Source: Pagrus major
Lineage: Eukaryota > Chordata > Actinopteri > Spariformes > Sparidae
Length of the DNA: 64,000 nt
Direction: 5' to 3'
Assembly (NCBI RefSeq): GCF_040436345.1
Contig: NC_133221.1
Span: forward strand, 16,799,165-16,863,164
Shown here: piece by piece, positions 21,413 through 39,237 of the stretch
Position numbering within the stretch: the first letter of the stretch is position 1
Layout of the letters: every line of letters begins with the position of its first letter
Notes under the pieces: model-generated
The model's database searches: none
Told to the model about the DNA's origin: nothing
Seen by the model: only the letters and a program-made list of their open reading frames with translations
Position numbers and translations under genes: made by a program

Positions 21413-22861
21413 ATGTTGGTGACAGCATATCTTGCCATCATTTTCCTGCTTGCCCTGTGTGCTGGCCTCGAACTCACAGCCCGCCGCCTCACCCCACCTC
21501 AGTCTACACCAACTGCTGTAGCCAACCCTGTTTTCCGTCGCTTCCAGAGTATATTTCTCCGGGCATACCTTTTGGCTTTGTGGGCAGACTGGCTCCAGGG
21601 TCCTTACCTCTACAAACTGTACCGCCACTACAGCTTCCTGGAATCCCAAATAGCCATCTTATATGTGTGTGGCCTGGCCTCCTGTGTTCTGTTTGCTCCT
21701 TTTTCAGGCTGGCTCCCTCAAGTCTTGGGCCGCAGACAGACATGTCTTCTCTTCTGCCTGTCCTACTCTGCTTGTTGTCTCACCAAGCTGTCCAGAGACT
21801 ACTTTGTTTTGATTGTGGGCCGGGTCCTGGGGGGTCTGTCCACATCCCTGCTCACCACAACATTTGAAGCCTGGTATGTGCACCGCCATGTAGACGTCCA
21901 TGATTTTCCCAAGGAGTGGATCCCAAGCACCTTCACTAAAGTTGCCACCTGGAACCATGGGCTCGCTGTGGGAGCAGGGTTGGTGGCTAACTTGCTGGCT
22001 GAATGGCTCCACCTGGGTCCGGTGGCTCCATTTCTCCTAGCTATCCCCTGCCTGGCATGCTGTGGCTGGGTGGTGCTAACAGACTGGGGCAAAGAAGAGG
22101 CTGAAGAAGCTCCTGAAGGAGACAAACAAACACTGCTTCTTGGGACTTCAAATGGAGGTGTGACCCGTTTGTCTGCAAGGGCCCGGTTCTCACGCAGCTG
22201 CCTTGAGGGGTTGCGCTGCTTACTCTCAGACAGGAGAGTCATGCTCTTGGGTGGAGTGCAGGCTCTGTTTGAAAGTGTCCTCTACATTTTTGTTTTCCTC
22301 TGGACCCCAGTACTGGACCCCCATGGACCCCCTTTGGGAATCGTGTTCTCTTGCCTGATGGCTGCCAGCATGGCCGGCTCCTTGCTGTACCGCCTAGCCA
22401 CCTCCACACGCTATCGGCTACAGCCTGGTCATGTTCTCTGCCTGGCTGTGCTGATGGCCTTCTTCTCCCTCTTCATGCTGACCTTCTCCACTGCCGCAGG
22501 CCAGCCTAGACCTCATGAATCCTTTCTGGCCTTTCTGTTGCTGGAGCTGGCCTGTGGCCTCTACTTCCCTGCAGTCAGCTTTCTCCAGGGCAGGGTGATC
22601 CCAGAGGAGAAACGGGCTGGTGTGCTGGCCTGGTTCCGGCTTCCTCTGCACCTGCTGGCCTGCCTAGGGTTGCTGGCGCTTCATGGGGAGATATCAGGGA
22701 CAGGTGGAGGGGAGGATGACAGCGGCACCAGACACATGTTTGGAGGCTGTGCAGTCATGATGCTGGCAGCTTTGATGGCAGTAGTCAGTCTGTTTACTCT
22801 GGGCAGAAACGACACAGACCTGAGACTGGAAGGAACCAGAGGGGAGGGGGAGATGTACTGA
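21413..22861 (+). CDS. mfsd5: MFSD5, major facilitator family molybdate transporter, 482 aa
   Basis: A membrane transporter of the major facilitator superfamily; the human orthologue mediates molybdate uptake, feeding molybdenum-cofactor synthesis. The coding sequence is one exon, as in mammals, preceded by a noncoding exon with an intron at 20956-21331. The ATG at 21413 is chosen because it sits in a good context (CACCATG) and gives the family start MLVTAYLA; the frame remains open upstream to an in-frame GTG at 21392, which is not needed. About twelve hydrophobic segments are present. Recognisable family blocks are ADWLQGPYLYKLY (58-70), the loop GWLPQVLGRRQ with the major-facilitator GRR (106-108), KLSRDYFVLIVGRVLGGLST, TFEAWYVHRHV, and RCLLSDRRVMLLGGVQALFES with LWTPVLDPHG after it. 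The protein is about 30 residues longer than the human one, mainly in the central loop, which holds an EEAEEAPEGD stretch. Confidence 0.96.
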   Translation: MLVTAYLAIIFLLALCAGLELTARRLTPPQSTPTAVANPVFRRFQSIFLRAYLLALWADWLQGPYLYKLYRHYSFLESQIAILYVCGLASCVLFAPFSGWLPQVLGRRQTCLLFCLSYSACCLTKLSRDYFVLIVGRVLGGLSTSLLTTTFEAWYVHRHVDVHDFPKEWIPSTFTKVATWNHGLAVGAGLVANLLAEWLHLGPVAPFLLAIPCLACCGWVVLTDWGKEEAEEAPEGDKQTLLLGTSNGGVTRLSARARFSRSCLEGLRCLLSDRRVMLLGGVQALFESVLYIFVFLWTPVLDPHGPPLGIVFSCLMAASMAGSLLYRLATSTRYRLQPGHVLCLAVLMAFFSLFMLTFSTAAGQPRPHESFLAFLLLELACGLYFPAVSFLQGRVIPEEKRAGVLAWFRLPLHLLACLGLLALHGEISGTGGGEDDSGTRHMFGGCAVMMLAALMAVVSLFTLGRNDTDLRLEGTRGEGEMY

Positions 22862-23600
22862 GGACACAGAACATATTTCCATTCATGCCTGACTGGTTTC
22901 TGATATATTGTAGAAACCTTTTATGTTCCTCTGGAGTAGTCATAAGTCTACATTTTGCCAAATGTATCAGTGAAGGAAATCTGAGTCCAAAGGGGATGCT
23001 TTGTTAGATGTAAATTAAATTGAATTTCCATTTTTATATGTTTGCCTTGTTACTTCTTTGGTGTTTTGGGGAGAGACTTTTACCAATCATGTCTCTAACA
23101 TCTACCTTCATTTGTCAAGTAAATTGGTGGAAGCTTTTTAAGCCATGTCCAAAACTCCTGTATCATTCCATTAACCATTCCAGATAACAGGTTGTTGCCT
23201 CCTTGTGTCCACGTATAGAGATGGAGTGATGTGTTTGACAGGATATAATTAATATCACCTGTCAGTGTCCCGATGAGGATCCGTAATGTAGTGGGTCCAT
23301 CATACCTTTATAAACAGATAGAAAAGATGTGATCAGTATCCAAAGAAAAAGCCATGACTAACATGTAGACCAGAATCTGAATGTCAGTTTTTACATTACT
23401 TCTTCCACAACACTTTGATTTTCCTTGATGCTGTATTTTTTCCAGCATCTGTGTGTTTTTATTGAAAAGAGCAATCAGTAGATCACTTTTATTTCGAATA
23501 CATTTTCTGCTCTTGTATACAGGAGAATTTCTCTGTATTGTCTTCATATTTCTCTGTTCTTAACACTTTTAAATAAAAGTGTACATATTGTACATAAGTC
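22862..23600 (+). other. mfsd5: mfsd5 3-prime UTR
   Basis: Non-coding sequence follows the mfsd5 stop. An AATAAA at 23572-23577 is the best polyadenylation signal seen. It sits inside a short near-palindrome (ACTTTT AAAT AAAAGT). Nothing else recognisable lies between here and the faim2 first exon near 24.2 kb. Confidence 0.5.
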
Positions 23601-24317
23601 ATATTTATTTGTCTTATGTTACCAGAATTTCTATTTTGTGGCACATTGATTTTTTTCATATGTATTCAGTAGTATCATTTGGGGTCTCACAAAATCCAAA
23701 ATGGTGCCATGTCAAATATTCTTTAAAAGCTAAAACATATTCCCAGCAAACACTGCCTGACATGACAATTACTTCATTTTAATTGAATCATTTTTTAAAT
23801 ACAATAGGGATACACTCATGTTTCAGGTTATTCAAATGAAAAGGGCCTATTTAAATTAACAGAAACATTTAAACACTGATAAGAGTTCTGAATCTAAAAA
23901 GTACAGTACAGTACATTTTAGCCCCTACAGTTCCCCTCTCTGAGTTTTGCTGCACACCATATTTTCTAGATATTTCTGGACAGGCATCCATCCTCCCCAT
24001 TTTTCCTGGTGCTGTGGTACAGTCCCAGCTTTTCTCTATGGCGCAGCATCACCTGGATTCTGCTAGAACATCCCTCTGTGGGTGAGGGAGGGGTATCTGC
24101 ACCAGTCTTAACTGCGTTGTTTTGGGATTACATCACTATATCGTCAGAGGGTGTTTAGTCAGAGCAGGCAAGAAGAGCACTGTCAGTCTAAGGTCCTTTC
24201 TCACAGTTTGGCTAGGCACTGCAAGAACTACATCACCAAGAAAAGAGACACCAGAGCCCCATTGACTGGTTGGCATACAAAACAAGACAACCTACTGCAG
24301 GACGGCAAACAAGCATC
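23601..24317 (+). other. mfsd5-faim2 intergenic interval and faim2 5-prime UTR
   Basis: This short interval has no gene of its own. The last 100-150 bases before the faim2 ATG at 24318 are presumed to be its 5-prime UTR. No TATA box or other decisive promoter element was identified. Confidence 0.4.
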
Positions 24318-29456
<5,139 letters not shown>

Positions 29457-30785
29457 ACCATCACCACAACTCTACCTTCAGACAAGGGATGCACCATGTA
29501 TGGCAATTTAGACAGACATGAGAACAGTCTTAGAATTTTGGTGATTGTGATGACAGTGCTTCCAAATGCAACAATTTTATTTTTTCTTGTACAGCTATAC
29601 GTGTACATAGACGTATGCTGATATTCACATCCAAAATGTCAATAATAACCTCTCCATCCTCTCTAGCATGCTGTGAACCCACACCATTCGCTTTACCAGC
29701 TGGAAACATTCTGTGATTGTCCTCCATTTAAAGCAGATAAAACATACTGTGAGTGTTCATCTGAAGCTGTATGGGTGTCTTTATATCCATGCCTGCCAAG
29801 ATATCACAAATCTTCTGCGAACAATAGATGTCAAGAGGTAGTAGATCTATAATACATTATGCATGACTCTAAAAAGCCCTAACTATGCCAAGTACAGTCA
29901 TCCCATCATTCGACTTTTGCTGTGGGTGTTGATTTAGTGATTGAAAGCACAAATGTAATTTAAACAAGGCTTCTAAGACTGAAAGGCTTTTCCTGTGTTT
30001 TCAATCATATGCAATGTTGTCTCAATACTGTGAATTACAAAAACTACTTTGACAGTAGGTGACATGTTTTCTGGCATTTGAATGACAATCTGAAAATGTT
30101 ACTTCTGGATTCAGGATGTTGCTACTCATCTCTACCGTGATTTGTTACTCATGTTCATTGTATACTGTATCATGTGCATGTTGATTTTTGCTCCATTTAA
30201 CTATGAAGCTGTTATTCATTGCCTTGAAATTGTTGAAATGTTTCTTATTAGTGTGTCATTTCTCTAATGTGTGTGTTTGAACCTGGAATCTTTTAAATAT
30301 AGATTGTTTAGGCTGATTTTTTCATGAAAGATATTTAGTTTGATTGTTGGTGTTATGGTTTTTGGTCTTAATATTACTGAAATGTATTTCATAATTTTGA
30401 AGTGGTGACAGATGATAATTAAATATAACCATGGCAGTGCCATACATGCATGCATTTACTGTGACTTTTGATAAGGCCTACATTTGTGGATGGGCTTGAA
30501 TGCTATATTCCATGACATTTGAAGTTTATTTTTTTATGACAGAGTGATATATTTCAGAAAGTGTGTGATACAAAATGGTGAGTTTGAAGCTTAAAATTAA
30601 CTTATTCGTCTTCTCAAGTGCCCTTGAAATACCTTGATGATGTGTGCCGTGTATTGTTTTAAGAGCACCCTGCATTTCACCGTAGCATTGGTGTTACTGT
30701 ACTAATTGATTAAATGGTGAATGTGTATGAATTCAATCACTGGTTTCTCTCTGATTTAATAAATAGTAATATTCAACACCTCTAC
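29457..30785 (+). other. faim2: faim2 3-prime UTR
   Basis: AT-rich non-coding sequence of about 1.3 kb follows the stop codon. AATAAA at 30758-30763 is the likely polyadenylation signal. No coding frames are credible here. Confidence 0.55.
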
Positions 30786-32393
30786 ATTCTTATCATTTTT
30801 GGCCTGTTACTTTTATGACACCATGTAAGAGGTGTAAAATGCTGCTTTTAGAGGATAAAGCTTAATTTCAGTTTTATATATTCAGCCGAAACGTTTCAAT
30901 GCTGTGGAGTTGTTTTTCAGAATATTCTGAATGTTCTCCTCTGATAAAATCACCCTCTAACATAATTAAAATAACATGCAGTTCGTAGACGTTTTATTTA
31001 CTAGCATTTTGGTCCACTGTTAAAAGATTTTTCTGATTACGTCAGCTCATTATGAAGTTTGTTTCTGTTTCTTTTGGAGGTATACTTCTATTTATATCCT
31101 ATCCTATTCTCTAATCCAGTCTATTGACTTGTAAACAGAGAATTGCACCGATTGTACACTTATCATGCTAATTTTTGTACAATTGTAGTTTTTTGCGACT
31201 ATGTGTTCAGCTTTGCCTCTGGTGGTTGACTCCACACAAAGTAGCTGGGGTAAATAATAAATAATGATGGTATTTATGGACCATGGCTTGGTGAAGGTTA
31301 TGCACTGCTGCTTGGGCAGCTAATGTGGCTTGAGTTGCTTACTTTATTCAGGGTGACACAATAATTGCCCATGCAGAACTGAACCAATGTGCTGCCTCTC
31401 TGTGCCTCCTCACTCATCCTTTACACTCACCAATCCTTATTTCTTAACTTTCACTGGACAGATAATACTTGTAAAAACGTGGCCACATGCAGCATAGTAT
31501 TGTTTTGACTGAATGGGTTTGCATTTTTTACTGCCTGTTCATTTGACTGGTTAAAGTATGAGGAGAAATACTCAATATCTAATATTTTATGCCTAATTAT
31601 GAATAATTAAAGCACGTAAGGACATACTTTGTGGCCGTTGGTTTATGTATTTAGCATAAAGGTCGAAGGTCATATAATTATTTCATTGAAAGTATTATTG
31701 GAAAATCGGAAAAGTCATGCCTGGCTCTTGAGAAAGTTCAACCATTGATTGTTTGTGGCGTCTACATGTGATAAATAAATAGTGCACAGAAGTCGATGCC
31801 GGTGAGTGTGACGTGATATTAAATGGCCTCCTCTAGTCCGCAATCAACCAGTAAACCGCGAGTACACTCGGACTCACAGCCTCCAATCATCCAATCACAA
31901 GGTGCGATGGTAGAGCGTCCTGTTCAGCCATGTTGTGGTTTTGAATGAGGAAGAAGCGGGAGATAATATTCTTCAACGAGTTTATATGCAATTTAAAGTC
32001 ACGTTACGGGTATATACATGACTTAGGCTGCGGCTCAAAATGATAACCGTTTTTTCGAAAGCGTCGGTTGCGACTTATCGCATTCCCGTTGGAATTTAAA
32101 CATACTTCTACAAATTAGCCGTGTGGCTAACAACGTTAGCTAGCAAGGTAGTTAGCATAGTGTGCTAGCTAGGCAACTGGCTAATTCTCAGCTAACTAGC
32201 TAACGGTTAGCTCGTTTCGTGGGAAAGTAAAATGATATTTGTGAGGAGTGTTAGCCTTTGATATAGCCTCAGCTAACCTGCCTCAGTCGAATGAAGCGCA
32301 TTAGCTTGGTTTCGTTTGACTATATTGACAGGTAAACTGGAAGCAGCGGTAGCGTTTTATCTGTAACGGCATTATTTCTAAAACTTTTGAGCC
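30786..32393 (+). other. faim2-senp1 intergenic interval and senp1 5-prime UTR
   Basis: There is no gene in this stretch. It is AT-rich up to about 31.8 kb. The last 400 bases before the senp1 ATG are rich in GCTAGC and GTTAGC words (about 32,125-32,215), a common feature of teleost 5-prime regions. The senp1 transcription start is probably between about 31.9 and 32.3 kb, but no decisive promoter motif was seen. Confidence 0.4.
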
Positions 32394-35300
32394 ATGCTGA
32401 ATAAAATCTACGAATGGATAGAAACAAGCTTTGCCAATCTTCGCAATGGTGTACCAGCTGCGGAAGACTCAGATGCACACGGGGCACCGAGAGATGGTCA
32501 GATGAGGAGGAAAAGACCAATTGAATGGTATGAGCTGTAACGGCGTTATTCCCTCGTGTAATCTGAAGTCGGTGTGTTTAAAAAGAAACGGACCTCAAGT
32601 TACTTTGAATTATCTTACTGAGTCATCGTAACTATCGTTTCTGTTCAACCGTATTTCAGTGGAATGTGTTATTAACTGTAAGACATGAATCTGTTTTCCC
32701 TAAAGTTTGGAAGATGGACATAACGTCGACCAAGATGGCTTAATGATAAAGAAATCTCGAATGGGTAAATCACCACTCACTTTAATACATTGTAAGGTGT
32801 GAGTATACTGTATGTGAGGATACAGTTAAATCAATACTATCCCACTTACAGTCTTGCCTGTCGGCTTGTTTATTTTTTCCCAAGGGGATCTTATTGACAC
32901 AGTCAAGGTTGCAGCTGAAGGGGTTAAGACTCATAGCTCCAGTGTGGCTACATGGATGAGGAACAACGTGAGCCCTACCTTGAGAAATATACTACCTGCC
33001 TCCCCTGGTCCTCCACCTGGAGAACCCCAGCCATCAACTTCAGCAGCAGTCTGGACAAGGAGGCCGGTAAGGAATTGACGTTAAGGGCCTGACTGTAGAT
33101 GATGTCAGAACATTTGTTTGCCTTTCATTTAATATATCATGTATGTGTTTTTTTGTTTTGTTTTTTAAGATTGTTGAAAGAAACTCTTTGGATGAGACGT
33201 TCGCTGCTCCCTCCACTACTCTGTCGTGGAAAACATCCAAATCAGGTAAGACTATCACTTTAAGTGTATTAGCGTTTGTTTCAAGGTCGATAGTGTTTGT
33301 AGAGGCTTAAGGTTCTTGGAGAGAAGTTATTTATTCCTCTGTTCTCGTTCAACTCTAGATTGCTTGCGTAATGAGAAGTCGCTTCTGGGATCAAAAGTCT
33401 GTAGGCGACAAGTGTGCATGAGTCCGACACATCGTGAAGTGCCAAAAACCAATGGGCACTCAGTCAACTTGCCAACTTCCATCACCCCTGAATTACACCC
33501 CTCCCCACGGTTAGGGAGGCCCCTAAACCTCCGACCGTATGGAATGCCAAGGTATTCTTGGATTTGTCTTTAGGAAAAAGCATTCCCCATCTCAAGAGTT
33601 GCTTTTAGTTAAATGACTTGTCATAACACTGTGAATTATTGTCAGTTGATGTTTGATTACCACACTTTCATTTTTTGTCTGCAGTCAGTTTAGTGGGGTG
33701 GCAAGCAGCTCCAGCATGTATGAGAAGACCTTTCCCATCAAAGTGGTGCAGAGCCCAACACACAGCACCTCATCTGGCCGTGTACACAGGGCCAGGCCTC
33801 ACTGCACAGCACAAGAGGTCAGACAACATGACAAAAAGGCGCCATTGTGTTTTCTTCGAAATCAGTCATTGCATTTCTTTATTTACTTTGTGGTTTTCCT
33901 CTGTGTTTTACAGTCTGTTCATGAGGAGGAGAAGGAGGTCTACAGGCAGCTTCTGACCATGGTCTCTGGTGGTCAGTCGTCTTTCCTACACAACGGCAGC
34001 TCACACGCCATCGTGAGGTCGCACAGAGATTTGTACGTATCCATATAATTGCAATGGACCTCTACAATGCCATGTTGAAACTGTTAATGAAATATGTAGA
34101 GGGATGTAGAGTAGGGGGGCAAATGAGGGAGAGCACTGCCAGAATTCAGTCACAGGCCAGTGGAGGGCTCCAGAGGCACATAAACAGCAGATCTATTTCC
34201 AATTGCAGATTGAACAAGTTTTTATGTGCATACCTTTACAGTCAGATTTCAGAAGTGCCAGTAATCTCTGATTCAGTGAAGTTTGAATATGATCGAACAT
34301 GATACAATAATAATAACAAAGGTCCAAATAGTCATGGAGAATAATACCACTTTTGTTCACTGTTGTGCCATAGTGATGGGATTTTCAGTGGTAGCCGCAT
34401 GTTTGCTCTGTTGCTGGAACTGGCATGTAAAAGTCAGTATGCAAATATTATCAAAATCGCTAAATGGCCAGGTTCAATATCATAATAGATGCTCAAATGT
34501 TTTTCTTGAAGCATTGTTTTAAATTTGGTTAAGTGAAAATGAAATGCAATGATGACCATTGTCACTAAAATCAGGACTCAAATCCCAACCACAGTATCTG
34601 TCAAAATAATTGCAATTTGATTTCACATTCAACCCTACAGGGAGTATAACCACCAGTTAGCATCTACCTTTACTCACAAACTCTCCCTACATTCAAATGG
34701 GTAGTGGGAATTTGCATGATAAATATATTTCAATAGTTGCATGACTGTCCTTTACCACTTTGACTGTGCGCTATGCTTACCCCCGTCACTGTCTCATCAG
34801 CACCAGCTTCCTGACCACCAGCCGCAGACTGCTTCAGTTCTCTTCCCCTGCTGGGTCAGCAGCAGAAGGCACTTCAGAGGCACCCAGCAGCCCCCCCAGC
34901 CCCAGGGGTGTGTCTAGCCAGAGCTCCAGCAACCTCCCCAGCCCAGTGGGGACAGCCAACAGGCCAGGGACCCAGACATGGTCTCTGGACACAGACCTCA
35001 GCTCCAGCAGAGCAGCTATTCTCACATCAGTTCCCTCCCCATCTGCTCTGCAGGATAACTCCTCTCAGGACACACAATCATCAGGTAAAATTCTTGCACA
35101 CTTGCGTGTACACCCTATTGAAATCTAGGCATTGTCAAATGTGATACCATAAGTGAATGTTATATTTGCTTGCATCTTTATCTCTTCTTAGGTTATAATC
35201 TCCTTGTCTTTTCTTGCAGCTCATGACGGTGACTCTGTAATTATTTTAAATGAGCAAAAGGGTAAAAAGAAAGACAGCTCAAGGTTGGTATTAGTTTTCA

Positions 35301-38300
35301 TTCAGGCTTAATATTTTATTCATCAAATTTCCACACTGAAATCCTTCTGATTGGCACCTACTCCTTTTCCCTTATTAAAAGTCCCAGAATATGTAATTAT
35401 GCAAATATTTTTTTTATTTCGCAAGTTAAACTGCTGGACACATGATGTCTCCTACCTCACTGTAAAGACCAGTGTTAGTGTATGCACAGTAGAGGCTTCA
35501 AGTGAATCTAACATATAATATGATTTAACGTTATGGATGTATGGTCAAAGATGTAAATGTGTAAACATTTCATGTTGGATGCTGTATATTTAATTTATAT
35601 TCAAATTACTTTATATGAATACACCATGTTAACTCTGTGATAGCTGAGTGAAAGCTTACTCAGGTGTTTTAATTATACACACAATTATTTGTCTCTATCT
35701 TTACAGTGTGCCATGTTTCCAAGCTGAGTTATGGATCAAAGAATTGTGAGTACACTCGCAAAAGTATTTAATTATATGACTTATCCACTATTATGTTTGA
35801 ACAGAGGTAAACATGTATTTTTGGTCACTATAGGACTAGTATGTATGACTCTCGGGCAAGAGAAAGACGGAGACAGATAGAAGAGCAGGAGGCGCTGGCT
35901 GCCCAGTTGCTGCGACAGGTGAGTGTACAAAACTGAAGCCCTCTTTCAGATTCAGTTTTATAAATGTTGTTGTTTTTCAACCTCTTGTTACTTAAAGACC
36001 TCTTTAATTTATGTTGTTACTTCTTCCCAGCGTCTGTCTGAAGAGGGACAACGCAGCCCACATGTGGAGGTCCATGTTCGAGTTCCTTTGGAGAAGGAGG
36101 TTCCTTTGACTCTTGTGATAGAACAACCAAAGCCTTTGGAAGAGAAACCAGAATTCCCTGAACTCACAGAGGTGAGTCTTGATGTGTATGCAGTGTTTAC
36201 CAAGTATGGAATTTATTTAGATAATCCAAATAGACTTGCCTCCACATAGAATATTATGTATTTCTTCTTTCTGTAAATCTTTTATTTCTTTTAATAAGTA
36301 GAAAAGCATTTGAAACTATGGGGTGACTAAATGTTTGCCTTGTTGTTGTGGCTTGAGCGGAGTCACAAACCCAAAACGTTGGTATTTGACGACCTGGTAA
36401 TGAGACTGAACAATGATTTATCTCTCTCCAGAATAGCTTATGCCTTCTTTTAGATTCTCTTTGCCTACTAGATTAAGAAAATTATTTTCGCCCTATTAAA
36501 GACCCATTCTTTTGTTCCAAACAATAAAATCTGAAATTGTTCAAATATTACAACTCAGAGCGATACCAGGGGTTAAGAGTATTGGGTATTTTTTGTTGCT
36601 GCAGGTCGGTACAGGCTGTTTAATATTAGGTATAAATTAATTTGTTATGAGTATAAGGTTTATTTTCTGCTTTTCTCACATGTATGCTGTCTCCTTCTGT
36701 TAAGGAAATGGAGGCTGAGGTGAACAGGGCACTGAGAGGAGGTGGTTCTCATGAAGTATTAAGTGAAGGCTTTGGTCTCAGCCTGACCCGCAAAGACTTG
36801 CAGACCCTCAGCAACCTGAACTGGCTCAATGATGAAGTGAGTACACATTATCCTCAAGGTGTGAGATCTGTGTGTGAATTATCAGCAGGTATTAATTTGG
36901 CCTTTCATCTGAATGTCTTATGTTCTTTTGGTTATGCATAAATCATGGCATACATCAAAAATACATGATTGTATTATGTGTGTAATAATGAAACACAACT
37001 GAGCCATTCAGTAGTCCTTGCCCAGTTAATTGAAACTCTCCCTCCTTAATCTCTCAGGTGATCAACTTTTACATGAACCTGTTGGTCGAGCGCAGCAAGG
37101 ACCCCAATCTGCCATCCGCCAATACATTCAACACCTTTTTCTACCCCAAGCTGCGCAGCAGTGGCTACTCTACTGTCCGCCGTTGGACCAAAAAGATGGA
37201 CATCTTTGCTAAAGACATCCTGTTGGTTCCTGTCCACTTGGGGGTGCACTGGTGCCTCTCTGTAAGTCTTAATGGCCATAATTGTGAAGCAGCAATGTTG
37301 GGATTTATTTATTTATTTAGCAATTTTTCATTCAATTTTTCATTCAATTTTGCACGTCTTTCTCTCAGGTGGTGGATTTCCGCAAAAAGGCTATCCTGTA
37401 TTTTGATTCTATGGGAGGAAACAATGATGAAGCATGCAGAATATTGTTGTAAGTTGCAGTACCAGACATGTTTCTTTGAATACTTGTAGTGCTAAATGTA
37501 ACTTCTGCAAATTGATTCTCATGAACCATCAAAGTGCACAGAAAGTAATACTTCATTTTTGTTACCTCAGTGACTACCTGCAACAGGAAAGTAAGGACAA
37601 GAAGGGCAAGGCACTGGATACCTCAGGCTGGATTCTGCACAGCAAAAAGCGCAATGTAATTCCTGCACACTTGAAGACGAAGAGTAATATGTAGTCGGTT
37701 TCCTTTTTAAAAATCACAAGAAAACTCCAAGGCACTCACTTTTAAACGATTACAAAGCCTTTATTGTTACAGCATGGTCACGTTAGACCTTAAAAACAAC
37801 CTCTGATGCATTTTGGCACAAAGTCTTCATGCAGAATTGCGTTAAGAGTTTGTTGCCTTGGAGTTTTCTTGTGATTTTATGCCTGCATGTATCCTAATGC
37901 ACCACTAAGGCTGCATCCAAATGTCTGGATTTCCCCGCTCTTGCAGATTTGGGACTGCGCAGGCGCATCCCTGGGAAGTCTGAGGGCTGAGGTGCTGAGG
38001 GCACACAATTTATTCAGTCCTCAAGCCGACTTTCTGCTGACTTCTATAGAGTTGGCGTGGGCTGCAGACTTCACTGGACTTCACTGATTAAATTACATAC
38101 AATTCATTGCACTAGGGACATGATGTTTTAGAACTTGATATGAATGTGTAAAACAATTTCTGTATTGAAACATTACTTCGATTATGTGGGACAGAAATAA
38201 TGTAGATGTAAATATGTTGATGTATAGGCTGTAGAGGTCATCAAAATGCATTTTATTACTTTACTGTCTAGGCCTGTCTATCAGTGGCTTAGATTAGCCT

Positions 38301-39237
38301 TGAGTGTCATGCCCTCGCAGACTTTACGTGATGAAAATTAATATGTCACAGTACTTGGAACTGAAGACCATGAGGGCTCAGTCCGCAAGTCCAGAGGATG
38401 AAGATTTTGACTCAGCCTATCAAACTGAATTTGAGTCCAGGAAGTGCTCCCACCCTACATCTTTTGATATATACAAGCAGTCTCATGTCATGTTGCGTCA
38501 TCAAACTACATATGTCTAGAAATTTTGGAGATGTCTCAATTATCAGCAGAAAGTTCCAGGTTATAGTTCTTGCAGCTTTTGTATTATATTTATTTAATTT
38601 AACTTTTGTTTAACCAGGAGAGTCCAGTTGCTATTAAGAATCTCTTTTTCAAGACCTGGCCAAGAAAGACAGCAGCATAAACACGAGAACATAGTTAAAG
38701 ACAGAAAACACGAAAGGAGAGAAAAAAAGTTTTAAACACATTTCAAAAAAAGACATTTCCAGCAGTCAATTCTCTAACCAGGTGAATTAAAAAGAAAATC
38801 TATTAATAGTGCAATTCATTGTCAAGAAAATCCTCATCCTAAAATGTGATTTTTCAAAGCAAAGGTTCAGCAGTCAAGTAAATCTTACTGATCAAATATC
38901 CTGTCAAATTTGTAGTGACGATAAGACATTTTGCTCTGTGTAATGTCGAATAACTTCTTTATTCCTCCTTTATTACCAGGAAATCCCACAGCAGATGAAT
39001 GGTAGCGACTGTGGAATGTTCACATGCAAATATGCAGATTACATTACCAAAGACAAGCCAATCACATTCACGCAGGTAATCACAAACCACATCAACATTA
39101 ACAGCAATATTTATCAGGTAATCATCATGATAGTTGCCTAACAATGGCTCACGTGCCCTCTCTTTTATTCACAGAAACACATGCCCTACTTCAGAAGACG
39201 GATGGTGTGGGAGATTGTGAACCACAAGCTGTTGTGA
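32394..39237 (+). CDS. senp1: SENP1, SUMO-specific cysteine protease, 18 coding exons, 722 aa
   Basis: Matures SUMO precursors and removes SUMO from nuclear proteins (C48 ULP family). Coding exons: 32394-32527, 32706-32764, 32885-33066, 33170-33245, 33359-33551, 33685-33817, 33914-34032, 34801-35084, 35220-35283, 35707-35745, 35834-35918, 36031-36171, 36705-36836, 37058-37261, 37369-37448, 37571-37655, 38980-39075, 39175-39237; all are in frame with GT-AG. The protease domain occupies the C-terminal third, from [11 protein letters not shown]. The catalytic triad is His611 (GVHWC), Asp628 (YFDSMGG) and Cys681 (GSDCGMF), with oxyanion Gln675; the spacings of 17 and 53 equal those of human SENP1. 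SENP1-specific blocks upstream are [37 protein letters not shown] and [14 protein letters not shown]. The N-terminus [13 protein letters not shown] plus RRKRPIEC is unlike human SENP1 and recalls SENP2. The protein is about 80 residues longer than the human one. Confidence 0.93.
37710..37878. mobile_element. 169-bp inverted-repeat element in senp1 intron 16
   Basis: Positions 37710-37734 and 37854-37878 are perfect 25-base inverted complements (left end begins AAAATCACAAGAAAACTCC). About 119 bases of non-coding sequence lie between. Exact terminal repeats point to a recent insertion of a miniature DNA transposon. It sits 54 bases after the exon 16 splice donor. Confidence 0.85.

Noticed and set aside
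21799-22242. 147-codon minus-strand frame within mfsd5
   Set aside because: It is a shadow of the long conserved mfsd5 frame on the plus strand.
37441-37500. Reading on after TTGTTG at the end of senp1 exon 15 as coding
   Set aside because: The donor at 37449 (GTAAGT) gives the correct phase and joins to DYLQQES in the next exon, matching the family.
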